NCBI GenBank assembly: GCA_022750115.1
Contig: JAKIWI010000005.1
Location: 1 to 64,000 of the forward strand
DNA length: 64,000 bases
Direction: 5' to 3'
Source of the DNA: Thermoplasmata archaeon
GTDB taxonomy: Archaea > Thermoplasmatota > Thermoplasmata > Lutacidiplasmatales > UBA184
A program made the translations under genes and the position numbers. Positions 16,391 to 25,400 of this stretch are shown here, one piece after another (the stretch's first letter is position 1; each line of letters begins with the position of its first letter). The notes under the pieces are model-generated. The model was not told where the DNA came from and ran no database searches. It saw only the letters and a program-made list of their open reading frames with translations.

Positions 16391-17302
16391 ATGGCCTCTT
16401 CGGCGCCGCGGGAGCGCACGCCCGCGCCGCGGCATCGGGCGAGCGCGGCCGACGCCACCGTCGAGGAGCCGGCGTTCTCCGTCGACGAGATGGTCGGGCG
16501 GTTCCAGCGGATCCTCCAAGCGCACGAGCGGAGTCCGTGCACCGTGAAGCAGTACGGGCACATCGCGCGCACGTTCCTCGGCTACGTGCACAAGCCGCTC
16601 GACGAGGTCACGAAGCGCGACCTCGAGGCGTTCCGGGAGTACCTCGTCCTCGAGCGCCACTACGCAAAGAACTCGGTCTACACCACGGTCCGCGGGCTCA
16701 CCTGCCTCTTCCGGACCTTCGGCCTCGCGCAGGCGGAAGGCCTCGAGGCGCCGAAGCGGCCCGAGCGACTCCCCCACTACCTCTCCGAGGAAGAGACCCA
16801 CCGGCTGTTCGACGCGGTGAAGCAGTCGCCGCGGGACTCGGCGATCATCCACGTCCTCGCCTACTGCGGGCTCCGGGTCAGCGAGCTCTGCAACCTCCTG
16901 CTCGAGGACATCGAGTTCCCCCGCAACCTTCTCCACGTGCGATCCGGCAAGGGCGACAAGGATCGCGAGGTCGTTCTCGAGGACCGCACCCGCACCGCGC
17001 TCGACCGCTACCTCACCGAGCGGACGCTCGCCGGCGAGGCCGCGGTGCGGATGTTTCCCGTGGGGCCGGTCACGGTCGAGAGGATCGTCCGGCGGGCGGC
17101 GCGGGACGCCGGGATCCCGCGCCGCGTCACTCCCCACATGCTCCGCCACACCCTCGCGACCGCGCTCCTGTCGCGCGGCTGCGACATCCGGTACATCCAG
17201 AAGCTCCTCGGCCACGCCTCGGTCGCGACGACGCAGATCTACACCCACGTCGACACGGCGTCGCTCCGCGACGCCTACAGCCGCGCCAAACCCCAATATT
17301 AA
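16391..17302 (+). CDS. xerA: Tyrosine recombinase XerA
   Basis: Site-specific recombinase of the type that resolves archaeal chromosome dimers at dif. At 303 residues it has the usual size, with an N-terminal SAM-like core-binding domain (about 30-115) and a C-terminal catalytic domain. All catalytic residues are visible: Arg162 (GLRVSEL), Lys187 (SGKGDKDR), His249 and Arg252 (HMLRHT), His275 (LLGHAS) and Tyr284 (TQIYTHV). ATG 16391 was chosen over an in-frame extension because a TATA box sits 27 bases before it. No att or integron-like context is present and the gene sits among housekeeping genes, so a chromosomal role is more likely than a mobile one. Confidence 0.95.
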   Translation: MASSAPRERTPAPRHRASAADATVEEPAFSVDEMVGRFQRILQAHERSPCTVKQYGHIARTFLGYVHKPLDEVTKRDLEAFREYLVLERHYAKNSVYTTVRGLTCLFRTFGLAQAEGLEAPKRPERLPHYLSEEETHRLFDAVKQSPRDSAIIHVLAYCGLRVSELCNLLLEDIEFPRNLLHVRSGKGDKDREVVLEDRTRTALDRYLTERTLAGEAAVRMFPVGPVTVERIVRRAARDAGIPRRVTPHMLRHTLATALLSRGCDIRYIQKLLGHASVATTQIYTHVDTASLRDAYSRAKPQY

Positions 17303-17324
17303 GCCGGGAACCGTCCCCATCCGC

Positions 17325-18521
17325 GTGGTGGAAGCGACTCGGGACGTTGTCGTCCTCGGAGCCGGGATCGCCGGCGCGGCGCTCGCCGAGCACCTCTCCC
17401 GTCGGTCGCTGTCGGTCACCGTCGTCGACCCACGGACCCCGGCGGCCGGTGCGAGCGGCCGCGCCGCCGGCATCGTCACCGAGCAGCTCTGGAACGAGTG
17501 GGACGTCCGGGTCGCCCGCGAGACGCGGGAGGAGTACCGCGCCCTCGCCGCGGCCAGCGACCCGGACGCCTTCTCGGATGCGCCGTTCGTCCGCCTCACC
17601 GCGAACCCCGACGTCGCCGCGGGCCTCCTCGATGCGCTCACCCGGCTCCGTGGCTGGGGCGTGGCGGTCGAGGAGGTCCACGCCGACCAGCTGCGGACCT
17701 GGTTCCCGAACGGCCGGTTCGACCGGTTGAAGCGCGCGATCGCGTCGAAATCGGACGCGTGCGTGACCCCGAGCTCGATCACCGCCCTGTACCTCGCCTC
17801 CGCGCGGGCGCGCGGCGCCGCGGTCGCCTACGGGGCCGCCGTCGAAACCCCCCATTTCGAGGGGGACCGATGGGTCGTCGAATCGGGCGCGACGACGATC
17901 CGATGCCGTGCGCTGGTGGTCGCCGCGGGAGCCTGGTCGAAGCGACTCCTGGCCGAACTCGGGTCGCCGCTCCCGTTGACCCCGTACCGGACTCAGGCCG
18001 CGGTCCTCCGTCCCCCGAAACTCGCCCCGACGGGAATCGGAGTCTCCGTCCACGACCTCGACACCGACGTCTACGCCCGACCGGAGGCCAACGGCCGGAT
18101 CTTGGCCGGCGACGGCACCGAGCGGGTCGAATCCGACCCCGAACGGTTCGTCCAAGGCGCGGACGGCTCCTTCCTCGCCCACATCGCCGAGTCCCTCGGT
18201 TCGTGGTTTCCGGACTGGGAGTCGAGCGACGTCGTCGGGGCCTGGGCGGGCGTATGCACCGCCACGCCCGACCGTCGGCCCTGCATCGGGCCGCTCCGTT
18301 CGGACCGCGAGTTATACGTCATCACCGGGTTCAACGGATTTGGAGTCATGCGGAGCGGCGGCGCCGCCCGCCGGCTCGCCGAACTGATCGCCGAACCGAC
18401 CTCCCCGACGGCCCGCGCCGCCCTCGAGCCGGTGCTTCCCGAGCGGTTCCACGGGCGCGCCGACCCGTTCCCCCCGCGTCCCGGGTTCACGCTGGAGGGA
18501 GGCGATGTCCCACGCTTCTGA
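17325..18521 (+). CDS. FAD-dependent oxidoreductase, DAO/glycine oxidase type
   Basis: Flavoprotein of the D-amino-acid/glycine/sarcosine oxidase fold. The dinucleotide-binding motif VVVLGAGIAGAALAEHL is at residues 8-24, followed by VVDPRTPAAGASGRAAGI, which carries the conserved S/G-rich FAD-contacting loop. ALVVAAGAWSKRLL is the second conserved region, and the C-terminal ITGFNGFGVMRSGGAARRLAELI closes the FAD site. The start is GTG 17325; a TATA-like CAATATTAAG at about 17293-17302 overlaps the end of xerA. The last 17 bases overlap the glycerate kinase start, so the two are co-translated. The substrate is unknown; a 2-hydroxyacid or amino acid feeding into glycerate metabolism would fit. 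Confidence 0.88.
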   Translation: MVEATRDVVVLGAGIAGAALAEHLSRRSLSVTVVDPRTPAAGASGRAAGIVTEQLWNEWDVRVARETREEYRALAAASDPDAFSDAPFVRLTANPDVAAGLLDALTRLRGWGVAVEEVHADQLRTWFPNGRFDRLKRAIASKSDACVTPSSITALYLASARARGAAVAYGAAVETPHFEGDRWVVESGATTIRCRALVVAAGAWSKRLLAELGSPLPLTPYRTQAAVLRPPKLAPTGIGVSVHDLDTDVYARPEANGRILAGDGTERVESDPERFVQGADGSFLAHIAESLGSWFPDWESSDVVGAWAGVCTATPDRRPCIGPLRSDRELYVITGFNGFGVMRSGGAARRLAELIAEPTSPTARAALEPVLPERFHGRADPFPPRPGFTLEGGDVPRF

Positions 18522-19860
18522 GGCGTTGGCGATCGCCCGCGCTGGGATCCGCGCCGTTGATCCGGCGCTTGCGGTCCGCGCTGGGTTCCGCTCGGGAGCG
18601 GTCGACCGGTGGCTCGGCCGGCGCGAGAACGCGGTCCACGTCGTCGCGATCGGGAAGGCGGCTGGTCCCATGGCGATTGCCGCCGCGGCGGAGCTGGGAC
18701 CTCGGCTCGCCGGGGGGATCGCGGTCGTTCGCGAAGCCGGGACGGCGGTGCCCCCCTCGATGGAGCGCCTCGTCGGCAGTCATCCGCTCCCGACCGGCGC
18801 GAGTTTCCGCGCCGGGGCGGCCCTCCTCGCCTACGTCGGCCGGCGGACTCCCCTCGACCGGGTGCTGTTCCTGATCTCCGGGGGCGGCTCGTCGCTCGCC
18901 GAGTCGCCGGCCGACGGGGTCGGCCTGAGCGCCGTTCGACGAACCACGGAAGCTCTCCTCGCCTCGGGGGCTCCGATCCAGGCGATGAACTCGATCCGGC
19001 GCCATCTGTCGGCGCTCAAGGGCGGGCGACTGGCCGCCGCCACGCGGGCCGCCCGGTGGACCACGCTGGCGATCTCGGACGTCGTCGGCGACGCTCCCGA
19101 GGAGGTCGCGAGCGGTCCCACGGTGGAGGACCCCACGACCTTCGCCGACGCGCAGACCGCGGTCGAGAGGTACGGGCTCAACGACCGGCTGCCGCCCGCG
19201 ATCCTTCGTCACCTCGAGGAAGGGGCCGCCGGGCGCCATCCCGAGACGATCAAGCCCGGGGACCCGCGGCTCGCCGGGGGCCGGTTCCAGTTCGTTGCCA
19301 CGAACCGCGTGGCCCTCCGGGGGGCGGCCGCCGAGGCCGCGCGCCGCGGGTTCCGGGTGGTCGTCACCTCCGGGCACCTGACCGGCGAGACCATTCCAGT
19401 GGGCACCTCGTTCGCGCGCAGGGTCTCGCGAATCCGACCGGGCCAACGGGTCGCTCTCCTCGCGGGGGGCGAGACCACGGTCACGCTCACCGAACACTCC
19501 GGGACCGGCGGTCGGAACCAGGAGTTCGCCCTGACGGCGGCACCCGTTCTCGACGGACAGATGGGACGGCTCGTCCTGTCGATCGGGACCGACGGCGTCG
19601 ACGGCCCAACGGACGCGGCCGGGGGCTGGGCCGATGGGGAGACGATGAAAAAGGCACGGGCGCTCGGCATCGACGTGATCGCCCGTCTGGCGCGGCACGA
19701 TGCCTACCCGACCCTGGATGCGCTCGGCCGACTGGTCCGAACCGGCCCGACCGGGACGAACGTGATGGACCTGCACGTGGGGCTGGCGGTCCCGACCGAG
19801 AGGAGGCGCTCGGTGCCGCGCCGAGCCTCCCGGAACCCCCGGGCCGAGAGGGCCCGCTGA
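18505..19860 (+). CDS. Glycerate 2-kinase, GckA/MOFRL family
   Basis: Phosphorylates D-glycerate to 2-phosphoglycerate, the entry to lower glycolysis in the non-phosphorylative Entner-Doudoroff route used by Thermoplasma-type archaea. The 451-residue product has the GckA N-domain (AVHVVAIGKAAGPMA, GSHPLPTGASF, FLISGGGSSLAESP, IRRHLSALKGGRLA) and the C-terminal MOFRL domain (LAGGETTVTLTEHSGTGGRNQEFAL, then GTDGVDGPTDAAGGW). It overlaps the preceding flavoprotein gene by 17 bases and meets the aldehyde dehydrogenase tail to tail at a TGATCA that serves both stop codons. Pairing with an aldehyde dehydrogenase fits glyceraldehyde to glycerate to 2-phosphoglycerate. Confidence 0.94.
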   Translation: MSHASEALAIARAGIRAVDPALAVRAGFRSGAVDRWLGRRENAVHVVAIGKAAGPMAIAAAAELGPRLAGGIAVVREAGTAVPPSMERLVGSHPLPTGASFRAGAALLAYVGRRTPLDRVLFLISGGGSSLAESPADGVGLSAVRRTTEALLASGAPIQAMNSIRRHLSALKGGRLAAATRAARWTTLAISDVVGDAPEEVASGPTVEDPTTFADAQTAVERYGLNDRLPPAILRHLEEGAAGRHPETIKPGDPRLAGGRFQFVATNRVALRGAAAEAARRGFRVVVTSGHLTGETIPVGTSFARRVSRIRPGQRVALLAGGETTVTLTEHSGTGGRNQEFALTAAPVLDGQMGRLVLSIGTDGVDGPTDAAGGWADGETMKKARALGIDVIARLARHDAYPTLDALGRLVRTGPTGTNVMDLHVGLAVPTERRRSVPRRASRNPRAERAR

Positions 19861-21372
19861 TCACGACGAGTTGGGCGCTCGCCGGTCGTGATAGGGCAGG
19901 AAGTAGTCCGAGGAGTGCGGTTCGCGCCAGTCGACGTAGACGCTCTTCAGTTGCATGTAGTCGTAAAGCCCCCAACGGCTCCCTTCCCCGCCGAGCCCGC
20001 TCTGGCGGAATCCCGCGTGGTAGCCTTGGGGGGTCTCGGGGCCGACGCGGTTGATGTAGGTCTCGCCGAACTGGAGCTCGCGCGCCGCCTTCTCGGCGAG
20101 GGCGCCGCTCCGTGTGAACAGGTAGCTCGAGAGGCCATACACGCTCGCGTTCGCGCGCCGGATCACGTCGTCGAAGTCCTCGTACTCGAGGATTGGCAGC
20201 ACGGGGCCGAACAGCTCCTCGCGGGCGGTCGGGTTGTCGTCCGCGACGTCCACGAGGATCGTGGGGGACCAGTAGGCGCCCGAGGCGAGCTCTTTCGCCT
20301 TCGGACGCTCTCCACCGAGGAGCAGCTTCGCCCCTCCGGCGAGCCCTGTCGCCACATCCTTCTCGATCTTGTCGCGAGCTCCGGCGGAGTACAGAGGACC
20401 GATGTCGGTCGTACCGCGGAGGGGAGGTCCGACGACGAGCTGCTCGGTCAGCGCGCGGACCCGCTCGACGAACCGGCTGCGGACCTCGCGGTGGACGTAG
20501 CACCGCTCGGCCGCGATGCAGGATTGACCGTTGTTCCAAAACCGGGCCCAGACGGTTGCGCGGGCCGCCCAGTCGAGGTCGGCATCCTGGGCGACGATGA
20601 CCGGCGCCTTCCCGCCCAGTTCGAGGAGGCACTTCGTGACCCCCGACGCGGCGAGCTTCAGGATCTCGACGCCGCTCTCGGTCGAACCCGTCAGGGTGAC
20701 CGTCGAGCAGGCGGGGTGCTGGATGAGCGCCGGGCCGATCGAACCACCGGGACCGGGAACGACGTTGAGAACGCCGGGAGGAAGTCCCGCGCTTCGGAAC
20801 GCCTCGCCGATCATCACCGACGACAGCGGCGTCGCGCTCGACGGCTTCAGGACCATCGTGTTGCCGATGACGATCGCCGGGCCGATCTTCCGCGTGACCG
20901 TCGCGGCGGGGAAGTTCCAGGGCGTGATGCCGACCACGACCCCCCGCGGTCGCCAGATCAAGCGGAGCGAGTCACCGGTGGGGAGCCCCGCGACGTCGTC
21001 TCCGTGGAGCGTCCGACCGTGGGAGGCGTAGTACTCCAGGTTGTCGATCGCGCCGTCGACCTCCGATCGCGCCTCGAACGCGACCTTGCCCATCTCTTGG
21101 GTCAAGAGCAGCGCGAGCTCGTCGCGCCGGGCGCGGAGCCGCTCCGCGGCCGCGATCAGGTACTTCCCCCGGGCGTGGGCTCCGAGCGCCTCCCACGCCG
21201 GTTGGGCGTCGCGGGCCGAGTCCATCGCGGCGCGGGCATCGTCGGCGGAGGCAGCCGCCACGCGGCCCACGAGTTTCCCGTTCGACGGGTCGATCACGTC
21301 GAACGTCGACCGCCCCTTCGCCGGGAGCGACTCGTTGTCGATCAGAGGGCCGACGGTGCGCACGGTCGCCAT
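19861..21372 (-). CDS. Aldehyde dehydrogenase, candidate glyceraldehyde dehydrogenase
   Basis: NAD(P)-dependent oxidation of an aldehyde to its acid. At 503 residues it is full length. Catalytic residues are intact: Asn153 (PWNFP), Glu251 (ELGGKAP) and the nucleophile Cys285 (NNGQSCIAAERC). The conserved EEIFGP region appears as EELFGPVLP. Immediate convergence with a glycerate 2-kinase suggests that the substrate is D-glyceraldehyde, as in the Thermoplasma pathway, but succinate-semialdehyde or lactaldehyde cannot be excluded. A TATA box (GGTATAGA, 21401-21394) lies 22-29 bases before the ATG, so the message is leaderless. Confidence 0.94.
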   Translation of the reverse strand: MATVRTVGPLIDNESLPAKGRSTFDVIDPSNGKLVGRVAAASADDARAAMDSARDAQPAWEALGAHARGKYLIAAAERLRARRDELALLLTQEMGKVAFEARSEVDGAIDNLEYYASHGRTLHGDDVAGLPTGDSLRLIWRPRGVVVGITPWNFPAATVTRKIGPAIVIGNTMVLKPSSATPLSSVMIGEAFRSAGLPPGVLNVVPGPGGSIGPALIQHPACSTVTLTGSTESGVEILKLAASGVTKCLLELGGKAPVIVAQDADLDWAARATVWARFWNNGQSCIAAERCYVHREVRSRFVERVRALTEQLVVGPPLRGTTDIGPLYSAGARDKIEKDVATGLAGGAKLLLGGERPKAKELASGAYWSPTILVDVADDNPTAREELFGPVLPILEYEDFDDVIRRANASVYGLSSYLFTRSGALAEKAARELQFGETYINRVGPETPQGYHAGFRQSGLGGEGSRWGLYDYMQLKSVYVDWREPHSSDYFLPYHDRRAPNSS

Positions 21373-21393
21373 GCGGGGGCGATGCGGCGCGGG

Positions 21394-21401
21394 TCTATAC
21401 C
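21394..21401 (-). promoter_or_regulatory. TATA box of the aldehyde dehydrogenase gene
   Basis: The minus strand reads GGTATAGA at 22-29 bases before the ATG at 21372. The flanks are nearly pure G/C. Confidence 0.6.
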
Positions 21402-21415
21402 GTGCGCCGCCCGGG

Positions 21416-22324
21416 CTAGTCGGCCGCGCGTAACCGTTCGAGCTTCTCGAGGAACTCGACGCCCTCGCCGGTGCTCATCCGTCGGCCGTCCTCGCGTTTG
21501 AGCGGAAGTCCGGCGAGGTCGCATGCCGCTTCGGCCGTCGCGCCTCCGAGGAGCGCGCGCACCGCCTTCAGTTCGCGTCGGCTGAGCGAGAGGCCCCCGA
21601 GCTGGAACTCCTCAAACGCCTCGGTGGCGACCGGAGCGATCGCCTTTGCGATCTCGGCCATGACGACGGCGTAACGTCGGATCTCCTCCTGGGCGTGCGG
21701 GTCGAGTCGGAGCGACAGAAAGTGGAAGAGATTGTGAAGGTCCGTTTTCCAATACCACTCGGTGTAGTAGGCGAGGGGCAGCACCAGGCGCGCCGTCTCG
21801 CGCGCGACCCCCGCTTCGAGCGCCGTGGAGTACGCCCGGTAGGCATCGGCCGAGATCCGGCTCACATCCGAGCGGAAGCGCTCGGTGACGTCGTCCGGCA
21901 GGGGCTCGCCCCTCCCCTGTCGATTGCGGGTGGATTGCCGACGGACGTCCGCAGGCGGTGGTAGGTCGAACTCGTCCGGAACAACAGAATATCTCGCCGA
22001 ATATTCATTCAGATTGGCCGTTCTGTGCCGCACGAATTGGCGCGCGACATAGATCGGAAGTCGGACGAGCAGCTTCAGCTCGACCATCTCGAACGGCGTC
22101 GTGTGGCGGTGTCGCATCAGGTAGCGAATGAGTCCGCGGTCGTCGCGGACGGTCTTCGTCCCGGCTCCGTAGGAGACGCGCGCCGCCTGGACGATCGCAG
22201 CGTCTCCGCCCATGTAATCGACGAGGACGACGTAGCCGTGGGTGAGGACCGGGTGCTTCACCCCGATGAGGCGGTCCGCCGCCTCGATGCTCGGGCGCGT
22301 CATGGGCGCCTCCGCGTCCTCCAT
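21416..22324 (-). CDS. thyX: Flavin-dependent thymidylate synthase ThyX
   Basis: Makes dTMP from dUMP using FAD, NADPH and methylene-tetrahydrofolate. The ThyX signature RHRTANLNEYSARYS (RHR-x7-S) is visible at about residues 99-113, with substrate-binding RHRHTTPFE earlier and a C-terminal LPLAYYTEWYWKTDLHNLFHFL that includes the conserved Tyr/Asn residues. I take ATG 22324 as start (302 residues) because a TATA-like CTTTATCG at about 22348-22355 lies 24-31 bases ahead of it; a TTG at 22363 upstream of that box and an ATG at 22303 are the alternatives. The C-terminal 60 residues (LGGLSLSRRELKAVRALLGG onward) extend beyond the shortest homologues. It is divergent from metG. Confidence 0.95.
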   Translation of the reverse strand: MEDAEAPMTRPSIEAADRLIGVKHPVLTHGYVVLVDYMGGDAAIVQAARVSYGAGTKTVRDDRGLIRYLMRHRHTTPFEMVELKLLVRLPIYVARQFVRHRTANLNEYSARYSVVPDEFDLPPPADVRRQSTRNRQGRGEPLPDDVTERFRSDVSRISADAYRAYSTALEAGVARETARLVLPLAYYTEWYWKTDLHNLFHFLSLRLDPHAQEEIRRYAVVMAEIAKAIAPVATEAFEEFQLGGLSLSRRELKAVRALLGGATAEAACDLAGLPLKREDGRRMSTGEGVEFLEKLERLRAAD

Positions 22325-22417
22325 CGGGCCCGGGAGCGGCCGGCCCCGATAAAGCTCGTCCAACTGGTTTGAGAAACACTATACGGAACGCCCGGCTCGA
22401 TACGCTCGGGAGGAGCA

Positions 22418-24676
22418 TTGGCGCGAATCTTCGTCGGCGTCGCCTGGCCGTATGCGAACGGCCCGTTCCACCTCGGTCACCTCGCCGGGGCCTACCTGCC
22501 CGGCGACATCTTCGCGCGCTTCCACCGGCTCCGCGGCGACGAGGTCCTGATGGTCTCCGGGTCGGACATGCACGGCACTCCGACGCTCGTGACCGCCGAG
22601 AAGGAGGGGACCACCCCGGAGGTTGTCGCGAACCGAAACGATGCGATCAATCGGGCCGCCTTCCAACAGCTCGGGTTCTCGTTCGACCTGTACACGAACA
22701 CCCGCACCCTGATCCATCAGAAGACCGTCCAGGAGCTGTTCCTGGCGCTCCTCGAGAATGGGTTCATCGCCCGGCGGACCGAGGAGAATCCGTTCTGCCC
22801 GAAGCACCAGCGGTTCCTCCCGGACCGTTACGTCTACGGGACGTGCCCGCACTGCGGGTTTGCGGAGGCGCGCGGCGACGAGTGCGACAACTGCGGCCGC
22901 GTGCTCGAGCCGAAACAACTGATCGAGCCGAAGTGCCGGCTCTGCTCGACGCCGGCCGAGTTCCGACTGAGCGAACACTTCTATCTCCTCCTCGACAAGC
23001 TCGCTCCGCACCTCACCGAGTGGCTCTCCGGCAAAGCCCACTTCCGCGCGAACGTCGCGAAGGTCACGCAGAACTTCGTCGACGGCGGACTCCATCCGAC
23101 CCCGATCACCCGGGACCTCGAGTGGGGTGTTCCGATCCCGCTCGAGGGCTACGATGCGAAACGATTCTACGTCTGGTTCGACGCCGTCACCGGCTACCTC
23201 TCCGCGTCCAAGGAATGGGCGATCCGGGCGGGCCGGCCCGAGGCGTGGCGCTCCTACTGGGACCCGGTCCACCGGGCCCGCCATTTCTACTTCATCGGGA
23301 AGGACAACATCTTCTTCCACACCCTCGTCTGGCCGTCGATCCTCCTCGGCGCCGGCGGACTCCAGCTGCCGTTCGACGTACCCGCGAACGAGTGGCTCGT
23401 CATCGACGGGAAGAAGATGGCGAAGGGTCGGGGCACGGTCGGCGACGCCTCCGTGCAGAGCCTGCTCGCGCACCACACCCCGGACAAGATCCGATTCTAC
23501 GCAGCGCTGCTCGCCCCCCAGAACCACGACACGGAGCTCGACTGGGAGGAGTTCGACCGCGTCCACGACGAGATCCTCGCCAACCAGTACGGCAACCTCG
23601 CCCAGCGCCTGCTCGTCCTGGTCCGGGACCGGTATGGAGGGAGGGTTCCCCCGCCGCCGGACGGCTGGACGCCGGAGGACTCCGAGGTTGGCGCGCGCCT
23701 TCGTGGCGCCCACCGACGGATCACCGACGAGCTCGAGGCGGTTCACCTGAAGGAGGCTCTCGAGGTCGCTCTCACCGAGGTCCGGGAGGGGAACCGCCGG
23801 TTCCACGAGGCGAAGCCCTGGGCGTCCGAGGAACCCGAGCGCCGACGCGCGATCGTCGAGGGTTTGTGGCTGTTGAAGTCGGCGGCGATCTGGCTCGCGC
23901 CGTACCTGCCGTTCTCCTCCGACGCGCTGTTCCGGATGCTCGGCTACCCGGAGGGTCCGAAGGCCGGAGATTGGGACGGAGTTCTCACCCCCGTGCCCAC
24001 GGGTCAGCCGCTGGGGGATGTCCGCCCGCTGTTCCCCAAGCCCGAGCGCAAGCCGGCCCCGTCCCTCGCGCCGCCGACCGCGTTGACCTCCGCCCCCGGG
24101 GAATTGCCCCCGCTCGAGATCCGAGCGGCGCGGGTCACCGAGGTCGAGAACCACCCGTCGGCGGACCGGCTCTACGTGCTGACCGTGGACGCGGGGGAGG
24201 CCCGACCCCGAACGGTCGTTGCGGGCCTTCGGGAGTCGTACACGCCGGAACAATTGCGCGGTCGGCTGGTGGCGCTCTTGGCGAACCTGGAGCCCCGCAC
24301 CATCCGGAGGATCACGAGTCAGGGGATGATCCTGGCCGCGGACATTGAAGGGAAGGCGGCGTTGCTGGAGGTTCCGTCGGACGTGGAACCCGGTCGCCCG
24401 ATCTTCGGTGTACCGGTCCCGGCCCCCTCAATCGCCTACAGCCAGTTCGAGCAGACGCCGCTCTTGGTCGGTCGCGTCGACCCCACCGCGGGTTCCCCGA
24501 GTGAGATCTCCCTGGGGGATCGCAACGTCCGAGCCCCGGGTAGCTGGCCGCCCGGCGCAGCGGTCGTCGTACGGCTCGGCGGCGATGGTGCCACCGAAGG
24601 GACTGTCCTCGCGTTCGACGACCAGCATCCCGTGGCGGCGCCGGCCGGAGTCCGACCCGGTACGAGGGTGAAGTGA
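22418..24676 (+). CDS. metG: Methionyl-tRNA synthetase with C-terminal tRNA-binding domain
   Basis: Charges tRNA-Met, initiator included. At 752 residues it has, in order: the HIGH-type motif HLGH at 18-21 in the Rossmann core; a zinc-binding connective domain (CPKH at 127-130, CPHC at 143-146, CDNC at 156-159, CRLC at 173-176); the KMSKS loop, here written KKMAKGRG at 332-339, an unusual variant; the helical anticodon-binding domain; and from about 565 a fused Trbp111/EMAP-like OB-fold (RAARVTEVENHPSADRLYVL) ending with an extra tail of about 100 residues. The TTG start at 22418 is preceded by GGGAGGAG and by a TATA-like CTATACG at 22379-22385. Its stop overlaps the start of the PHP gene (GTGA). 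Confidence 0.96.
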   Translation: MARIFVGVAWPYANGPFHLGHLAGAYLPGDIFARFHRLRGDEVLMVSGSDMHGTPTLVTAEKEGTTPEVVANRNDAINRAAFQQLGFSFDLYTNTRTLIHQKTVQELFLALLENGFIARRTEENPFCPKHQRFLPDRYVYGTCPHCGFAEARGDECDNCGRVLEPKQLIEPKCRLCSTPAEFRLSEHFYLLLDKLAPHLTEWLSGKAHFRANVAKVTQNFVDGGLHPTPITRDLEWGVPIPLEGYDAKRFYVWFDAVTGYLSASKEWAIRAGRPEAWRSYWDPVHRARHFYFIGKDNIFFHTLVWPSILLGAGGLQLPFDVPANEWLVIDGKKMAKGRGTVGDASVQSLLAHHTPDKIRFYAALLAPQNHDTELDWEEFDRVHDEILANQYGNLAQRLLVLVRDRYGGRVPPPPDGWTPEDSEVGARLRGAHRRITDELEAVHLKEALEVALTEVREGNRRFHEAKPWASEEPERRRAIVEGLWLLKSAAIWLAPYLPFSSDALFRMLGYPEGPKAGDWDGVLTPVPTGQPLGDVRPLFPKPERKPAPSLAPPTALTSAPGELPPLEIRAARVTEVENHPSADRLYVLTVDAGEARPRTVVAGLRESYTPEQLRGRLVALLANLEPRTIRRITSQGMILAADIEGKAALLEVPSDVEPGRPIFGVPVPAPSIAYSQFEQTPLLVGRVDPTAGSPSEISLGDRNVRAPGSWPPGAAVVVRLGGDGATEGTVLAFDDQHPVAAPAGVRPGTRVK

Positions 24677-25353
24677 CCGGCGGTCTTCGCCTCGACCTCC
24701 ACCTGCACAGTACCTACTCGCCCGATTCGCGCCTCCGCCTCGAGCAGGCGATCGCGCAGCTCGGCGTTCAAGGCCTCTCCGGGTTCGCTCTCACGGATCA
24801 CAACACCGTCGCCGGCCACGCCGTTCTGCGCGAGATGGCGGCGCGGTACCCGCAGTACCGGTTCGTTCCCGGCATCGAGATCTCCACGCGCGAAGGTCAT
24901 CTGCTCGCATTCGGCGTCGGGGAGGTCCCCCCGCTCCACCAGCCGGTCGCCGAGACCATCGAATGGGTCGAGGCCCACGGAGGCGTGGCGGTCCCCGCTC
25001 ATCCCGCGCGCCACGCGCACGGCATCGGGCGACGGATCGCGGAACGACTGCGGGTCCCCGCGTTGGAGACCCTCAACGGGCACAACACCGAGGTGGCGAA
25101 CGCGCGCGCGGCGCTCATCGCCGCCCGGCGGGGCCTCGGCGAGACCGGGGGGAGCGACGCCCACGACCCGGAGAGCGTCGGACGCGGCTACACGGTCTTC
25201 CCGGAGGGGGTCGAGTCCCTGGACGCGATCTTGGAAGAGTTGCGGCGCCGCCACACCCAGTCGCGGGGTGTCTCGTTGCGCTATTCGGAGATGGTCCGCC
25301 TCGCAGTCCGGACCGTCGCACTTCGCGTCGCCCGAGGCTTCCAGCCGATCTGA
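24673..25353 (+). CDS. PHP-domain phosphoesterase
   Basis: Predicted metal-dependent phosphoesterase of the polymerase and histidinol phosphatase superfamily. Metal-binding motifs are in place: LDLHLHST (HxH) near residue 8, TDHNT near 40, PGIEIS with the conserved Glu near 65, VPAHPARH near 112, and SDAHD near 156. The product (226 residues) is like the short stand-alone TrpH/YciV type, whose members act on 5'-phosphorylated oligonucleotides or 3',5'-bisphosphates. The GTG start overlaps the MetRS stop codon (GTGA), so it is translated from the metG message. Function is known only to the family level. Confidence 0.88.
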   Translation: MTGGLRLDLHLHSTYSPDSRLRLEQAIAQLGVQGLSGFALTDHNTVAGHAVLREMAARYPQYRFVPGIEISTREGHLLAFGVGEVPPLHQPVAETIEWVEAHGGVAVPAHPARHAHGIGRRIAERLRVPALETLNGHNTEVANARAALIAARRGLGETGGSDAHDPESVGRGYTVFPEGVESLDAILEELRRRHTQSRGVSLRYSEMVRLAVRTVALRVARGFQPI

Positions 25354-25365
25354 GCGCCCAGCCGA

Positions 25366-25373
25366 CGCTTTTA
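25366..25373 (+). promoter_or_regulatory. TATA box of tRNA-Cys
   Basis: CTTTTAAT lies 28-35 bases before the first base of tRNA-Cys, at the start of the short spacer after the PHP gene. Confidence 0.6.
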
Positions 25374-25400
25374 ATCCGGTGCCTCTCTCCGAGCCGCCGC

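Noticed and set aside
16391-17302. XerA-like recombinase as sign of an integrated mobile element
   Set aside because: No attachment-site duplication, tRNA disruption or phage or plasmid genes nearby; neighbours are housekeeping genes and the protein matches chromosomal XerA.
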